Source: Chamaecrista fasciculata
Taxonomy: Eukaryota; Streptophyta; Magnoliopsida; Fabales; Fabaceae
Direction of reading: 5' to 3'
Assembly (NCBI GenBank): GCA_003254925.1
Contig: QANZ01011162.1
Span: 71,607 to 135,606 of the forward strand
DNA length: 64,000 nt
The notes beneath the pieces were generated by a model, which made no database searches, was not told where the DNA came from, and was given only the letters and a program-made list of their open reading frames with translations. Made by a program: the position numbers and the translations under genes. Numbering within the stretch: the stretch's first letter is position 1; each line of letters starts with the position of its first letter. Positions 1 to 12,427 of this stretch are shown in pieces.

Positions 1-1039
1 GTGCATTTTAGCCCAAAATTGCCACTAATTTGTCTTTGAACGTTGCCATTAAGACTGATATGATGGTAGGTAATTAACTTTTTAGGACTGATATGGTATT
101 GTAGTTTTACTTACTCAATACATGATATTTGCTTATATTGGGATGTCTGTGGTGTCCAGTATCCAAGTTAGTGTACAAGTCCTTTTTAACTTATCGCATG
201 CTTTGTCATATTGGCAGAGGCAAACTAGCTTTTAATCAGTAGGAATAAAATAACTTTGTCCTTTGTAGTACTTGCTTTAAACTTTCTCTTGTTCTTCTTG
301 ATCTGGGGATTAAGGACACGTTTGTTTGAGAGTGATGAATGATGATGATCACATGCTTTTAAAGGCTGCTCAGATTCTTTCTTTTCTTTCTTGTTTGCGT
401 TGTTGTAATGTGTAACTTCTTGGTGTTATGACTTCAGCCTTGTATTCCATTATTTCCAATGGTTCATGCTAGTGAAATAGTAGTAGAAACGGGACAAAAG
501 CAAAAAAGGGGTTTTATCTTCTATCTAGCTTGGGTGATTCAAAACACATTCTCCCTCTCTGCACACAAAAAGAAAAAGTAAAAGGTAAAGAAGGGTGAAC
601 CAAAAGGAAAAAAAAAGAAAGTAAGTGATGCAAAAGAAACAAAAAGAAAAGGCATGCTTGGTTTTGTACCATAGTAGTAGCATTCAATTATTCATTTCAC
701 TGCATGAAATTATTGATTATTAATAAGAACTTAATACAGGAAAAGGATAAGTTTCTAGAAGGTTTTCTTTCTTTCTTTCCCTTTTTTTTTTTAAAAAAAA
801 AACTTTTGGCTCTTCTATCTGCTCTGGAAGTTTACAGTGTAACTTAACTCGCTACTTTGAGTTGTTACTTGTTACCTTTTATGACTTTCTTGGAACATGA
901 GTCATCTTGTTTCTCGAGCAGTTGGACTTCAAGCTGATTAACTTGTGTGTTTGGAATTTTTGGTACTTATTTGTCATTTCTTGCATGTTTTTCCCGTCAA
1001 TGATGGTTTACTGATTGTTGTTTTTTTAAATTTGAATAG
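1..1039 (+). other. Intron of the BRX-family gene (5' end outside window)
   Basis: The stretch upstream of the first visible BRX exon has no coding sequence I can support. It ends in a clean acceptor (tttgaatag at 1031-1039) that splits a serine codon. In this family the preceding exon encodes the start of the first BRX domain, which is not seen here, so the intron is at least 1,039 bp. It is T-rich with poly-T and poly-A runs at 781-803. Confidence 0.7.
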
Positions 1040-2233
1040 CCGAGAAATGTTTAATAAATGGCAAGCTCAAAGGTGGTGGGCAGAGAACTATGACAAGGTT
1101 ATGGAGTTGTACAATGTTCAAAGGTTCAATCAACAAGCACTTCCTTTCCCAACTCCTCCTCGATCCGAAGATGAGGTAAGCATTCGCCTTTCTGTATGTA
1201 CTATGATGTTGAGGAGTGAAAATTACTCTAATGAATTTTCTATATCCAACCAATGTTAGTCTTTTGTTGTAACTAGTAAGTTACTCCGAACTCATACTTA
1301 GGCCCCGAAGAATTTATTTTTGGTTGAATTTTGAAGACATTTCTTATTAAAAAGCTTGAAAAAGTTAAGAACTGATTCAAACTTCCTACTTAATAGCTGA
1401 TTATAATAACTGCAGTACTAGATTCTTGCCTTTAGTTGAAATCTTCTATTTTGGGAAGTTTGATAGAATGATGATATGCATTTCATGGTATTTAAAGAAC
1501 CTCCTTTCTTGGTCTCAGAGCTCGAAGATTGAATCTGTTAGGGACAGCCCTGCGACACCGCCTTTAATGAAAGAGCGTCTGCCCCATCACTTTCTTCACC
1601 ATCAAATGGGAATGGGATACTCCTCATCAGATTCACTCGACCACCACACAATGCAACCGCGCCCTTGCTATGAAACCAGTGGTCTAGCTTCAACACCAAA
1701 ACTCTCTGGCATCAGCGGAACAAAGACCGAAACATCTTCCTTGGATGGTTCTGTGAGGACAAGCTCATCGAGAGAGGGAGATCAGTCGGGTGAGCTCTCA
1801 ATCAGCAATGCCAGTGACATGGAGACTGAGTGGGTAGAACAGGATGAACCGGGAGTGTACATCACTATCCGAGCACTCCCTGGTGGAGCCAGAGAGCTCA
1901 GGCGTGTTCGGTTCAGGTAAGCAAATCAATTGCTGACATGTATACAAAAAAGCACTCTGAACTGACTTAGGAAACTTGGATAGTAACATACAAACGCCAT
2001 TTTTTTTTGTCTGAGCACAAAGTTTCCTTCACCTATCCGTTTTTCGGTTTAGGCAAGCATTAATCCTTGTTTGAGCTTGAGACGCCATAATTTATCAGAG
2101 CTTAATAATATTATCACAACCATATTATTCACATGTGATTCTAATTTTTCGCAGCCGAGAAAGGTTTGGCGAAATGCACGCGAGATTGTGGTGGGAAGAG
2201 AATCGTGCGAGGATACAAGAACAGTATTTGTGA
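1040..2233 (+). CDS. BREVIS RADIX (BRX) family protein, 3' exons (partial)
   Basis: Three exons are visible: 1040-1175, 1519-1916 and 2155-2233 (TGA 2231-2233), all with GT-AG borders and consistent phases. The first encodes the C-terminal half of BRX domain 1 (REMFNKWQAQRWW, then YNVQRFNQQALPFPTPPRSED). The second encodes a Ser/Thr-rich linker and the start of BRX domain 2 (EWVEQDEPGVYITIRALPGG, then ARELRRVRF). The third completes domain 2 (SRERFGEMHARLWWEENRAR, then IQEQYL and stop). Both domains are interrupted at the same place, a serine codon split AG|C before RE, which fits an old domain duplication. BRX proteins are plant-specific, act at the plasma membrane and nucleus, and link auxin and brassinosteroid signalling in root and vascular growth; which paralogue this is cannot be told without the N-terminus. 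The ORF running into intron sequence after 1175 is not coding. Confidence 0.95.
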
Positions 2234-3290
2234 CCATAATAACAAAGGTTTTTTCCATAGACAAAAAACTGCTGCTTCAGCCATTCACTCAGCCGGCTAA
2301 CAGGATGAGGAAGTACATGTTTGAAAGCTCTTTCATATATATATATATATAGTCACTGACAGGCAGTACTACTTATGTTGGATGGATAGAGTCGTTTTGT
2401 GCATTCTTAGATTCAGTTCTTTCTTTCTTACTTTCTTTCTTTGCAAGTTGGTATAATATGTGCAAGTAGAATGTGTAACTTTTGAACTTTGGAGTTCACT
2501 GTGGTTGTGGAAATTTGGTGGTGATAGGAGATGAATATTATATTATTGAACTTTGGTTCACAGTGAAATTTGGGTTATAGTAAAAACTTTGTCAATTATG
2601 AATGCTTCCCATTTTACATAAACTTTGAGCTTTGTTTCCTGCAATATGATCTTTTAAGTAATAATGATCATGTCGCCACTTCTTTTTTATATAAACCATG
2701 TTATCATCTGCTTATCTATTTTAACAGTGTATATGAAAATTAACTCTATTTAAACCGAATAGGATTACAAAGGTGGCTAAATTCTCCTTTCAAGTATTTA
2801 ATGTAATTGTATTTTTAAGTCTCTCTCGTTGCCTCATGAGTCACTAGTTGATTATGTTGACATATTCACTAAATTTTGGGAGAGAAATTGCAAATGTTTT
2901 GAACCTCGTCAATCTTTACCTTTTCATGGCTTTCTCAATTCTCTTGGAATGCTGAAAAATTACTCTCTTTGATTATCGTTCATTTCCCGAATTTTCACGA
3001 AAATTAGCAAGTATACTTTTTTGGTACTCATGAACATTTATTTCAAGTGTGAGATATTTGCATATATTTTACTGGACTATAAAATTTGACAATGATTCTT
3101 TCAACCAGAACTTGTCAGTAAATATTTTTAAATAAATTATAAAAATTGAAATAAATCTTTTATACTTTTATGTTTGTTTTAAATTCATTTATCTATTTTT
3201 TTATTAATATAATATTTTAATTAAATTTACTTCGATTGATGAATAATTAGATTTAAATAAAAAGTTTTGGCAAAAAAAATTTAGATAAAA
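2234..3290. other. BRX 3' UTR and intergenic AT-rich DNA
   Basis: Probable 3' UTR follows the BRX stop, including a (TA)n run at 2336-2351. I see no gene. A short stretch at 2850-2965 reads weakly like the end of a copia RNase H (see rejected items). Confidence 0.5.
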
Positions 3291-3987
3291 AGTTAAAATA
3301 CACTTTTGATCCATTATATTTAGGATATGTAGCAATCTAGTCATTTATTATTATTATTTCCAATCTTGATCTTACAAGTTTTTTAAAAGTTTAATTTTTT
3401 TTTTTAGTCCCAGCAACTAAATATCACTCTCTTGTTTCAAATACGAATGCCACGAGTTTAGAGTTATGTGTTGTTTTTGACAAGTCAATTTTCTTTCCAA
3501 TTAGAACTGTTAGCAAACAAAGTCAAATTAGGTTATGAAAGTGTATCGTTCATGGTCAAATGAGCAAAATTCTTGACGAGTTTTTTTTTGTTTAGTTGGG
3601 ATTGTTAATAAATTAATGAGGTCAAATCGGGTAGAGAAATGACTCATCAAGAGCAACTCGTAACTCTGAACTCATTGAATTTGAACTCGAAATGAGAGAT
3701 ATGACAAACTTTTCTCGTTTGATCATGAAAGGAATGACCCAATTTTGGGACTTATTTTGACCTAAAACAAGAAAAGTATGATCATATAAGTCACTCATCA
3801 AAAGCAACACATAGCCTCAAACTTATCACATTCGAACTTAAAACAAGAAAAGTATGACCACATTCTGTCGTTAAGACTAAGTGAAACTTTTGAAAAACTT
3901 GTAAAATTAAAATTGAAAAGAAAGAGAAAACAAAGGGTTGAATTGCAACCTACCTCAAATATAAAAAATCAATGGTACACTTTAATC
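3291..3987. mobile_element. Palindromic MULE-like element, module-D family
   Basis: The ends are inverted repeats: the left begins agttaaaatacacttttg and the right, reverse-complemented, begins gattaaagtgtaccattg. They are flanked by tagataaaa (3282-3290) and tagataaat (3988-3996), a 9 bp target-site duplication with one mismatch. The interior has an inverted copy structure built on a gaactcgaaatgagagatatg-type module that recurs in four other elements of the window. No transposase is encoded. Confidence 0.6.
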
Positions 3988-4089
3988 TAGATAAATACAT
4001 ATATATATATATATAATAAGAACATTAGAGATATCTATGAACTTTCCAAATTAAATAAAAACACTTATTACTAAATCCTTGTTGAGAGA

Positions 4090-4490
4090 TATGTGTCAAT
4101 TCTTATAAGGAAATTAATTTATATAAAGTTCCTTATATGTTTATTATAGAGTTTCTCAAATCACAAAATTAAATTACATTTTATCTCTTTAATGATCGGT
4201 CATAAAAAGTTTGTGTTTAATATTCTTGATTGGTTATGTATAATTTCCTTTTTGATACAAAAAGTTTAGGTGAGTTGAGCTCCGGGTTCACCAAGACCAG
4301 AGCATGTCTCCAAGCTCTATAAGCGCTTACAGAGGTATTTACAGACCACTTACCAACAAGACCATCACATTGACAGCGGGATTCCAACTCATGATTTTGT
4401 GAGTTATGAGTTAACTCCTTATCAATTCTGTAAACCTTTGATAGCATGTATAAAATTTTTGTTACATATCAAATATTAGAAAACCTTATA
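4090..4490. mobile_element. Degenerate MITE, same family as 62743-62933, interrupted by a SINE
   Basis: Flanking sequences (cttatatgtttattatagag, gtttctcaaatcacaaaatt, and atgtataaaatttttgttac after the gap) match 62743-62933 in order. The match is broken only by the SINE at 4245-4445, so the downstream copy is the empty-site version. Confidence 0.5.
4245..4445 (-). mobile_element. tRNA-type SINE, family 2, near full length
   Basis: Read on the - strand it begins near 4445, has an A-box-like gataaggagttaactc and a B-box-like gagttggaatcccgctg, then a body ending in caactcacctaaactttttg and an A-rich tail. It is flanked by atgtataa on both sides (4236-4243 and 4446-4453), a short target-site duplication. 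Relatives lie at 35886-35999 and 57041-57426. The RNA polymerase III boxes are inferred from position and sequence. Confidence 0.55.
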
Positions 4491-5483
4491 ATAAACGTAT
4501 ATACCTAAATTTTGCCAATGGAATAATTAATAAAACCCTGTGTAAATCGGTTACAACTGAATAATATATTTTATAATTTCACCATACAAAAATACAAATC
4601 ACCTCAACAACCTAAAATAGTAAAGTTCCAAAGTTTCCTCGCTTTATTCACGTTTTATATTATTTTGGCCAGATTGCTTTATTCACGTTTAAGATGCAAT
4701 GCCTACAAAATAATACAAGGGGCATAGCCCACTGTATATCATAAACTTCCAATTTAGTTCATGCCTAAAGTATTTCTTTCCCACTTTTATTTAGTTTTTG
4801 GTATCTTCTTACTTTTATTTAATTTTTGGTAATAACATTGGATTTCCTTCTTACTTTTATTTATTTTTTTGGTAATAACACTGGATTTCTTTCTTAATAT
4901 TCTTGTGTTCCTCCTCTATTATCATTGGTCACTCCCTAACATACCCTTCACTTTATCATATTTTGCTATTACTAGTTGATTATTTAGACAAAAACATATT
5001 TTTAGTTCCTATACTTTATATTGATTTTCAATTTCATCTTCATAGTTTATGTACAATCAATTTCATCTCCCAATTTTTATATTTTGGTAATTTTATTCTT
5101 CATACTAACTTTGTTAAATCAATTAAGAGTATACTCCACATGTAAGGTTTTAATGAGTCAGAATTTTTCTCTTCTAATAATTTTACATTATATGTCATAT
5201 ATTTCACGAAGTTTGTTATTAATTTATCAAATAAAGTTAGAATAAATAATAAAATTGAATAAAATATAAAAATTCAAGAACAAAATTAAAATCTAGCAAA
5301 CTATTAGAGATGAAATTAAAAATTGATATGAAATTTGGGAACAAATTTTTTATATATTAGCCTCAAGAATTTCCTTCTCTATATCCTCGTGTTCCTTCTA
5401 TATGATCATTTGATCACTCCCTAACAAACCCTTCACTTTATCTTATTTTATTATTATATTATATAATTGATAATTGATTACTA
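4491..5483. other. Intergenic AT-rich DNA, no gene seen
   Basis: It includes two imperfect repeats of 'cttacttttatttaatttttgg' type (near 4800-4880) and related wording near 5370-5420, suggesting decayed repeats. No supported coding region. Confidence 0.4.
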
Positions 5484-5749
5484 GGTAAATTATACTTTGG
5501 TACCTTGTTCTATGGACCGATTTCACTTTGACACTTTGTTCTTTTACGATTTGTTACCTTGTTCTATCTTTGTTAGAGTACCAAGTGTTAACAGTATAAA
5601 AAATAGGGTACCAAAATGTCACTTTTGAAAGAAAAAGGTACTAAAATGTTAACGATATAAAAAACAAGGTACTAAAGTGTCACTTTCGAAAGAACAAAGT
5701 GCCAAAGTGAAATCGGCCCATAAAACAGTGCACCATCGTGTAATTTACC
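5484..5749. mobile_element. Palindromic element, family A (ggtaaattatactttggtac ends)
   Basis: The left end ggtaaattatactttgg mirrors the right end gtgtaatttacc. The interior is made of degenerate inverted units around TTTGGTACC and CTTTGTTCT. It shares these with 14017-17605, 22958-23332 and part of 29235-29400. No coding capacity, and no clean target-site duplication found. Confidence 0.6.
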
Positions 5750-5859
5750 CTCAATTATTAGCCACCAACTTTATATAACGTAAAGGGTATTTTGGTAATC
5801 TCTGACAACCCCAAGTTCCGAAGCACACGTTAAGAAGTTAACCCCTTAAGGCTTAAACT

Positions 5860-6116
5860 CATAGATAATAGTCTTTGAGGGGTAAAAAGTTTTCAAAACC
5901 CTCGTCTTCTTCTTCGCTCCCAAAACCAAACCTCTTTCTCTCATTCTTCTTCTCTCTGAAGAAGCCGCTTTTCTACTCGTTTTCTCTCGAATGCGAGTCC
6001 TACCCTTCTCCTCTTTCGTGTTTTTCTCTCTGTTAAGGTTTGATTTTTAGTCCTGCTTTTAGTTTTCTGGTTCTAGGTTTTTTCTTTTCTTTTTCCCCCT
6101 TTCAGTGTTGCTTGCG
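5860..6116 (+). promoter_or_regulatory. 5' UTR / proximal promoter of the GIP1-like gene
   Basis: A pyrimidine-rich leader (ctcgtcttcttcttcgctcc near 5900 and tctctctgaagaagccgc near 5950) lies just upstream of the start codon. A 68 bp 5' UTR intron is possible between a donor at 6038 (aag|gtttga) and an acceptor ending at 6105 (tttcag). The promoter core itself is not clear. Confidence 0.4.
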
Positions 6117-9100
6117 ATGGTGCCTAGCTCGAGAATGGAGGGTGGCACGCCGCAGATACTGTCTGCCAGAGTTCAAAAAACCATCCAATCGATTAAGGAA
6201 ATCGTTGGTGATCATTCTGATGCTGATATTTATGTCGCCCTCAAGGAAACCAACATGGATCCTAATGAGACCGCTCAAAAATTGCTCAACCAAGGTGGGC
6301 GGCGACGCGCGATGAATTCTGTTTTGTTTTTACTGTGATTTGCCTTTTTATAGTTTCGTTTGATGGTTTTTGGTCACTGGGTTTCTTTTGTTCCACTTAA
6401 TTTTCTTGCTTGCTGGTGGGTTTTTGGATTGGCGAAGTGCTTGTTTTAGTGTGTCCTGTGGGTGTCATATTCGGGAAATTGATTTCTGTGCAATGTGCTA
6501 CTTTTTTTCAGTTGCAGTTACTAGTTCGCGGGAGTTTGTTTCTTGGGATTAGAGTATTATTATTGCTGGCTGATACTGAACTGCTTATATTTATGTCTCA
6601 CCAGTTGATAATTATGAGTCGACCATATTTTAAGAAAGTATGCATTTTGTGCTATCTAATGATGGTATGACTTAATCGTATAATTGATGTTTCAAGGGAA
6701 TGATTACCGCTCACGGTTCTCCTAACCTTTTCAGGAATTTAGAAGGAAAGAATACCACCAATCTTTGAAGCCCAGAACATTTTTTTTAGTCATATATGTA
6801 TTTTTCAGAAACTATTTGAAGTTACATTATTACGTCTGTAAGATTAAACGTTATTGACTAATTTGCTTAATTTTGACTAAATATGTTATATGAACCGCTT
6901 CAAGGATAGTTATATCTAGTCTACTGAGTCTTTGTTTTACGCTTTATTTTATTCTGTATTTGCATCCTACATACAATGTTAAGCAAATACTTGCATCCCC
7001 TACACTGCTCTCCTGGACACCTCGATACCATTTCGTCGATACTTTTTATAGTTCCCATGTTATGTCTTTGCACTTTTGCATTCTGATGAATGGGGACGAC
7101 TGACCATAATTGTTAATATAGTATACAATGATTGTAATTAGGTTGCGCTAGACTGGGTCCTCTGTTAATCAACATTTGTATCTTAGTGTCAGTTTTCCGT
7201 GTCATGGTATTGCAATTGTTATGTGCCTCTAATGTCATACTGTTTATTCTCAATTTAGTTGTATTTTGACTAGTGGTTGATAGAAAATAGAAAATTAGAA
7301 GCTATGTTATCCTAATGTGCATTGTGACTTTCTTTTACAGATACATTCCATGAGGTGAAGAGAAGGAGAGACAGAAAGAAAGAGGTATTACCCCTGTCTT
7401 TCTTTCTGGCTATTTATGTCTCCAAAAACAAAAAGAGTAATGATTTCTTTTTACTGATTTATTAACATGGACCTTTTTATTACAGCCTCAGAGTGTTGGA
7501 TACAAGGGTTCTGCTGAACCACAACCACAAATACATTATGATAAAGTTAGTCAAGGAATGAAATTTCGTGCCCCTCCTGAACGTAATGTGCAAAGAATGA
7601 GTTATTCTCGAAAAACTTTACCTGGTAATTTTCTTTGGTCCTGATAGATCATAGATGGAAATATGAACCTTTTTAGGTTAGCTATTGGCACGTTCACAGT
7701 GATATTATTTTTATAATAATCTTTGTTTTTCATTTGAAATAATGTATTTCAGTTTAACTTGGCTAATCAAGACATTCTTTTGTACTTTATAGACTGGTCT
7801 TTCATGCTGCGTTCCAGGTTTTTTATTTTTTTGAAGGGGATGTTTTTGTGTTTTGGTCCCTAAACCAACAGATTTTGTAAATATTTTTGAAGTCTCACTA
7901 AATCTACTGTAAATTTTTTATTTGACAAACTTTATTTTTATATCTTTTCAAATAACTAATGTATGATCATGTTATATCTGTGTGTTCATTAGCATTATTT
8001 TGTATTTTGGCTGATTGTTAACCTCTTAGTAATTATTCAGGCATCCATAGAGAGTTTCGCGTTGTCAGAGACAACAGAGCAAACCACATAAACAAAGAAG
8101 TGAAGCCTTCATCCGTGCAATGTTCATCATCTACCGATGAGCAATTAATTTTAAACTCATCTGAGATAGGGTACGTTTTGACATTTAAACTAGCTAGAAT
8201 ATGTTATTTTTGGCTAGCTTGATTACTGATCTGATCTGGTTTTACTATATATATGATTCCCTTGGCCTGTGGTTTTTATAGGTCATGTTTGGAGGTATGT
8301 TTATGTTGTTTTTATCATTTGAATTGTAACAATAATTTTGACTAAAGACTAAGAGAAAGACTATAAGGATATATTTTATGGGCAGTATTTCATTAAGGAA
8401 GACTTGTGTTCATAGTTTTTGTATCATGTTTGCTACAGCTCATCAGCTCCTTCTGGCAATCAAAGCTCATCTGGTGCTAGAAATCCATCTCAGGTTCTAA
8501 ATGGTCCTCCGGAATCACATTCTAGATACTCAGGAGATTCTGTTCCAAATGCTATTGACAGGAAGGTTACATCCGAGGAGAAGCAGGGTTTGACTCCTAT
8601 TGCTCCTGTGCAGTTGGAACCAGTTCAGGCCAACAATGTCCATCAAAATTCTGCTACAGTGGCATCAGCTAGTTCTGCTGTTGGGGTTTATTCCTCTTCA
8701 ACAGATCCAGTTCATGTTCCCTCTCCTGATTCCAGATCATCAGGTGCTGTTGGAGCCATAAGGCGTGAAGTAGGGGTTGTTGGTGTTAGGCGACATTCTT
8801 CAGACAATTCACTGAAGCAATCATCTGTTCCTAATAGTTCCATTCTGGGAAAAGATGGTACCTCTACAAATTCATTTCAATCATTTAATACCATCTCAAA
8901 GAATGAACAATTTAGTCAAACTAATGCAACTGAACCTTCATTCGCCGTCATGCCAGTTAGCAAACCTTTCTTGAACAATCAGTATAACAGTAGGCAACAT
9001 CAACAACTTGTGGGACATCAAAGAGGTATATTTCTTGTCTTAGACTTTCCCTTGTTTTTTATTGTATATCGAGTGAAGTTGTGATTTTAGTTACTTTTGT

Positions 9101-12100
9101 ATGGGGTCTTTTAATTCCTGTACTACGTCAATCTTAGGTTTTCTACACCTCTTTTTTTCTTGTTAGACCCTGCATGACTCATTGTCTACTCTCAATTTAT
9201 AGTAAACCTTTGATTATTTTTTTTTAAATTTACATATATGACCATTAATTAATCCTCATCTATTGGATGCTTTTACAATAATTGAAATTTTCATGCTCAT
9301 TTCTTTTCTGTTTTCAATAATTGATGCAGTATTACATCAAAATAAAGAGTGGAAGCCTAAATCAAGCCAGAAACAAAATGGAAACAGTCTTGGAGTGATT
9401 GGAACGCCCAAAAAACCGGTTTCAGCTACTGAAAATTCTAAAGATTTAGATTCAGACACAGCCAAGCTTCAAGACAAACTTTCACAAGCAAATATATCTG
9501 ATAACCAGAATGTGATCATAGCAAAGCATATTCGCGTTTCGGAGACTGATCGTTGTCAGTTGATGTTTGGCACCTTGGGGACTGAAGTTGATTCGTCTAT
9601 ACAATCTATTTGCCAAGCAATAGGAACTACTGAGAAGTCAATCAAGGAGTCTGTAGCAAGGTTTGCACTTTTTCTTTTTAATTTCATCATTCTAATACAT
9701 GCTAGAGGAGGTGGCGTTTGGTGGGATAGTTGTATATTTGGGATTTGTCAAGTGTTATAGGACAGTGAGTTTTCATGAGTTTTGTTGTTCTACTATGTTT
9801 TTTTTCTTGGGATGAGGTCGTAAATTTACGAGCATGCACAAATAAGCAATTGAGTATTCAAATTGATGTCTTATGGGCAGAAGAAATTTTATATCATTTT
9901 GTTGTGTAAATACTAGCATACCTGAAAATCATTATGCATTTTCCATGGGCTAGTTGTAATGTGATTTAAATTGTGATGATGTGATCTCAGCTTGTCAGGA
10001 CCAACACCAGATTTGGCCAGTGATGATGTTTCTGGCAGCAAGCAAGTGGATTTACAGGGTAATCACAATAAGAGTGAGTCTGACTCACCTGAATCTAGTG
10101 CTGCGGCTGAGCAGCAATTGCCAGATAACAAGGAATCTTCGAGACCACAGAATCTTCACAGTTATGCTGATATTGGATTGGTACAAAGGAACAGTCTATC
10201 TTATGCACCTTCTGTGTCACAGCAGCAGCAAGATTCTCATGATATGCCAGGCTTCTCGGTGAGTGTTTTCTTCTAGTTTTATCAGCCAAATTGTTTGGTT
10301 AGTAAAATTCTCCAAGTGTTGTATACTTGCATTAAAATTTACTAGTGATCTGCAGCAAGCAGTCATGCATGGCGCATAATGCTTCCATGTTGTGTGGAAC
10401 AAGTATAATAATGAACAATAATCAATTTACCTATTTTTGATTATATAAATTAGGAAGAAAATCTCTATATTTAGGGGCATTTGGACGTATATAGGGGCAT
10501 TTGGACAAGGAAGTGATATTGGGAATAAATAGCTAAATAGTTGGTTATATATGTTTATGTTCTAAGTTGTTAATGATTATTAGTATAAAGTGTAACATGC
10601 ATTATTGATGAAATATAAGTTTGGCAGTCTTGCACTGGTTCGTCCTACTCCAGTAGCTCTATGCTGTTTATGTAACAGAATATTCTTTGTTGTGTTGTCT
10701 TTCTATTTTGACGAATGATTTTGCAAGCAGGCATATGATCCTCCATCTGGTTATGACATACCCTATTTCAGACCTACAATGGATGAAATTGTAAGGACGC
10801 AGGGTCTGCCATCTGCTCAGGAGGTATGCTTAAATTCTAAGAAATAAGGAGTTTTTTATTTTTTGGGTGAAAGAGAAATAATTGCCATTCTGCTTTATAT
10901 AGTTATCTGTTTCTACTCGCCTCGGTGTTTTTTGGAAAATAGTAAGTAATATTTTTCATATCTTTGCAATCAATTGTTTGAGTATTTTCCCAATCCATAT
11001 GGAACTAACATAATGTTTTGAACCTATAAGAACTTGTAAATTCCTCAGTTTTAGTATTACACTGACATTTCTTATTTTGGGGTGACTTCAGGGTTATGGC
11101 TCCCATGCAGCCAATGCTATTTCTGCTTCCTCAGTTACCATGTTGCAACAGCAACAACCTCATGTGGCACAGATGTATCCGCAAGTTCATGTTTCCCATT
11201 ACTCTAACCTTATGCCGTATCGTCAGTATATATCCCCGGTATATGTTCCACAGATGCCCATGACTGGATATTCAAGTAATCCTGCCTATCCCCATCCGTC
11301 AAATGGCAGCAGTTACGTGTTGATGCCTGGAGGTAGTTCTCATCTTAATGCCAATAGCATAAAATATGGGGTTCAACAGTTCAAGCCTGTTCCTTCTGGC
11401 AGTCCTACTGGGTATGGAAATTTTGCAAATCAGACCGGATATGCCATGAATGCCCCTAGTATGGTTGGGGGTGCTGCTGCTCTTGAAGATTCATCTCGAA
11501 TCAAGTACAAAGATAATCTTTACGTCCCAAATCCTCAGGTAATGCACCTTTTCTTTCATTGTGTGAATTTGGACTAAAAGCAAAATGTTATGTGATTGGT
11601 CATCAGCAAAGAGAAAGTGGTAAACGAAAGAGCGATCACGTTCTTGGCTGTGATGTTCCGTCATAACATCATGAGTAAATTAATAATTTAGTTTTGAAAG
11701 ATGATAGATGTCTCAATTTAGTCCATCAAAGATGAAATTATACAATTTAGTCCCTTTAAGATACAATTATAATTTTGTTAAGGATATCATTCGAAACTTA
11801 GTGACAGATCTGGTGTAGTTTAAAATTTTGTTAAAATTACCACAAACGACTGAGGTTAAAATCATATTTGGTTTTAAATGTGATTTAATGTTTTAGTAAA
11901 ATGACCAAATTTATTTTTATTGCATTTTTTAAAGACTAAATTATAATTTTATATTCCAAGGGATAAATTGAGATACTTATATCTTTTAGAGATTAAATCA
12001 TTAATTTGCTCAAATCATTTTTGTTAATTCCAGAGACTAGGAATCAACGCTGATTTGTTATTTTTACCTTTCACAGGCAGAGACATCAGAAATGTGGATT

Positions 12101-12427
12101 CAGAACCCAAGAGAGCATCCTGGCATGCAATCTGCTCCGTACTATAACCTTCCTGGGCAGACACCACATCACGCGGCTTACATGCCATCTCATGCTGGTC
12201 ATGCCGCCTCCTTCAACGCTGCTGCCGCCCAATCCTCTCACATGCAGTTCCAGGGAATGTATCATGCCGGTCCGCAGCCGGGTGCTATGGCTAGTCCTCA
12301 TCACCATTTGGGACCAGCAATGGGCAATAATGTTGGGGTTGGAGTGGCTGCAGGTGCTCCTGGAGCTCAGGTTGGTGCATATCAGCAACCCCAAATGGGT
12401 CACATGAATTGGACTACAAACTTCTAA
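6117..12427 (+). CDS. GBF-interacting protein 1-like protein (GIP1_N/DUF1296 domain)
   Basis: Ten exons join in frame: 6117-6294, 7341-7384, 7486-7624, 8041-8170, 8439-9025, 9330-9660, 9991-10258, 10731-10823, 11092-11538 and 12077-12427 (TAA), 855 aa in all. The start is the ATG at 6117 (MVPSSRMEGG). Residues about 10-75 form the GIP1 N-terminal domain, with VQKTIQSIKEIVGDHSDADI, then YVALKETNMDPNETAQKLLN and FHEVKRRRDRKKE. The rest is low complexity, rich in Ser, Asn, Gln and later Tyr/Pro/Met/Gly (YRQYISPVYVPQMPMTGYSS), ending GHMNWTTNF. In Arabidopsis GIP1 binds G-box factors of the GBF bZIP group and enhances their DNA binding. This longer form belongs to the GIP1-like group, and its own partner is inferred only. 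All splice borders are GT-AG and phases agree across every junction. Intron 9 carries a transposon-derived palindrome. Confidence 0.95.
11672..12012. mobile_element. Palindromic MITE-like element in intron 9 of the GIP1-like gene (family E)
   Basis: The left gagtaaattaataattta mirrors the right end (taaatcattaatttgctc). The inner arms carry caatttagtcc and its complement. It lies wholly within the intron and leaves the splice sites intact. A second copy is at 18215-18565. Confidence 0.6.

Noticed and set aside
2850..2965. Frame reading DYVDIFTKFWER ... FLNSLGMLKNYS, like the end of a copia RNase H
   Set aside because: Only DIFTK and LGML match the family pattern loosely, and no upstream RT or RNase H sequence is present. 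Too weak to annotate.
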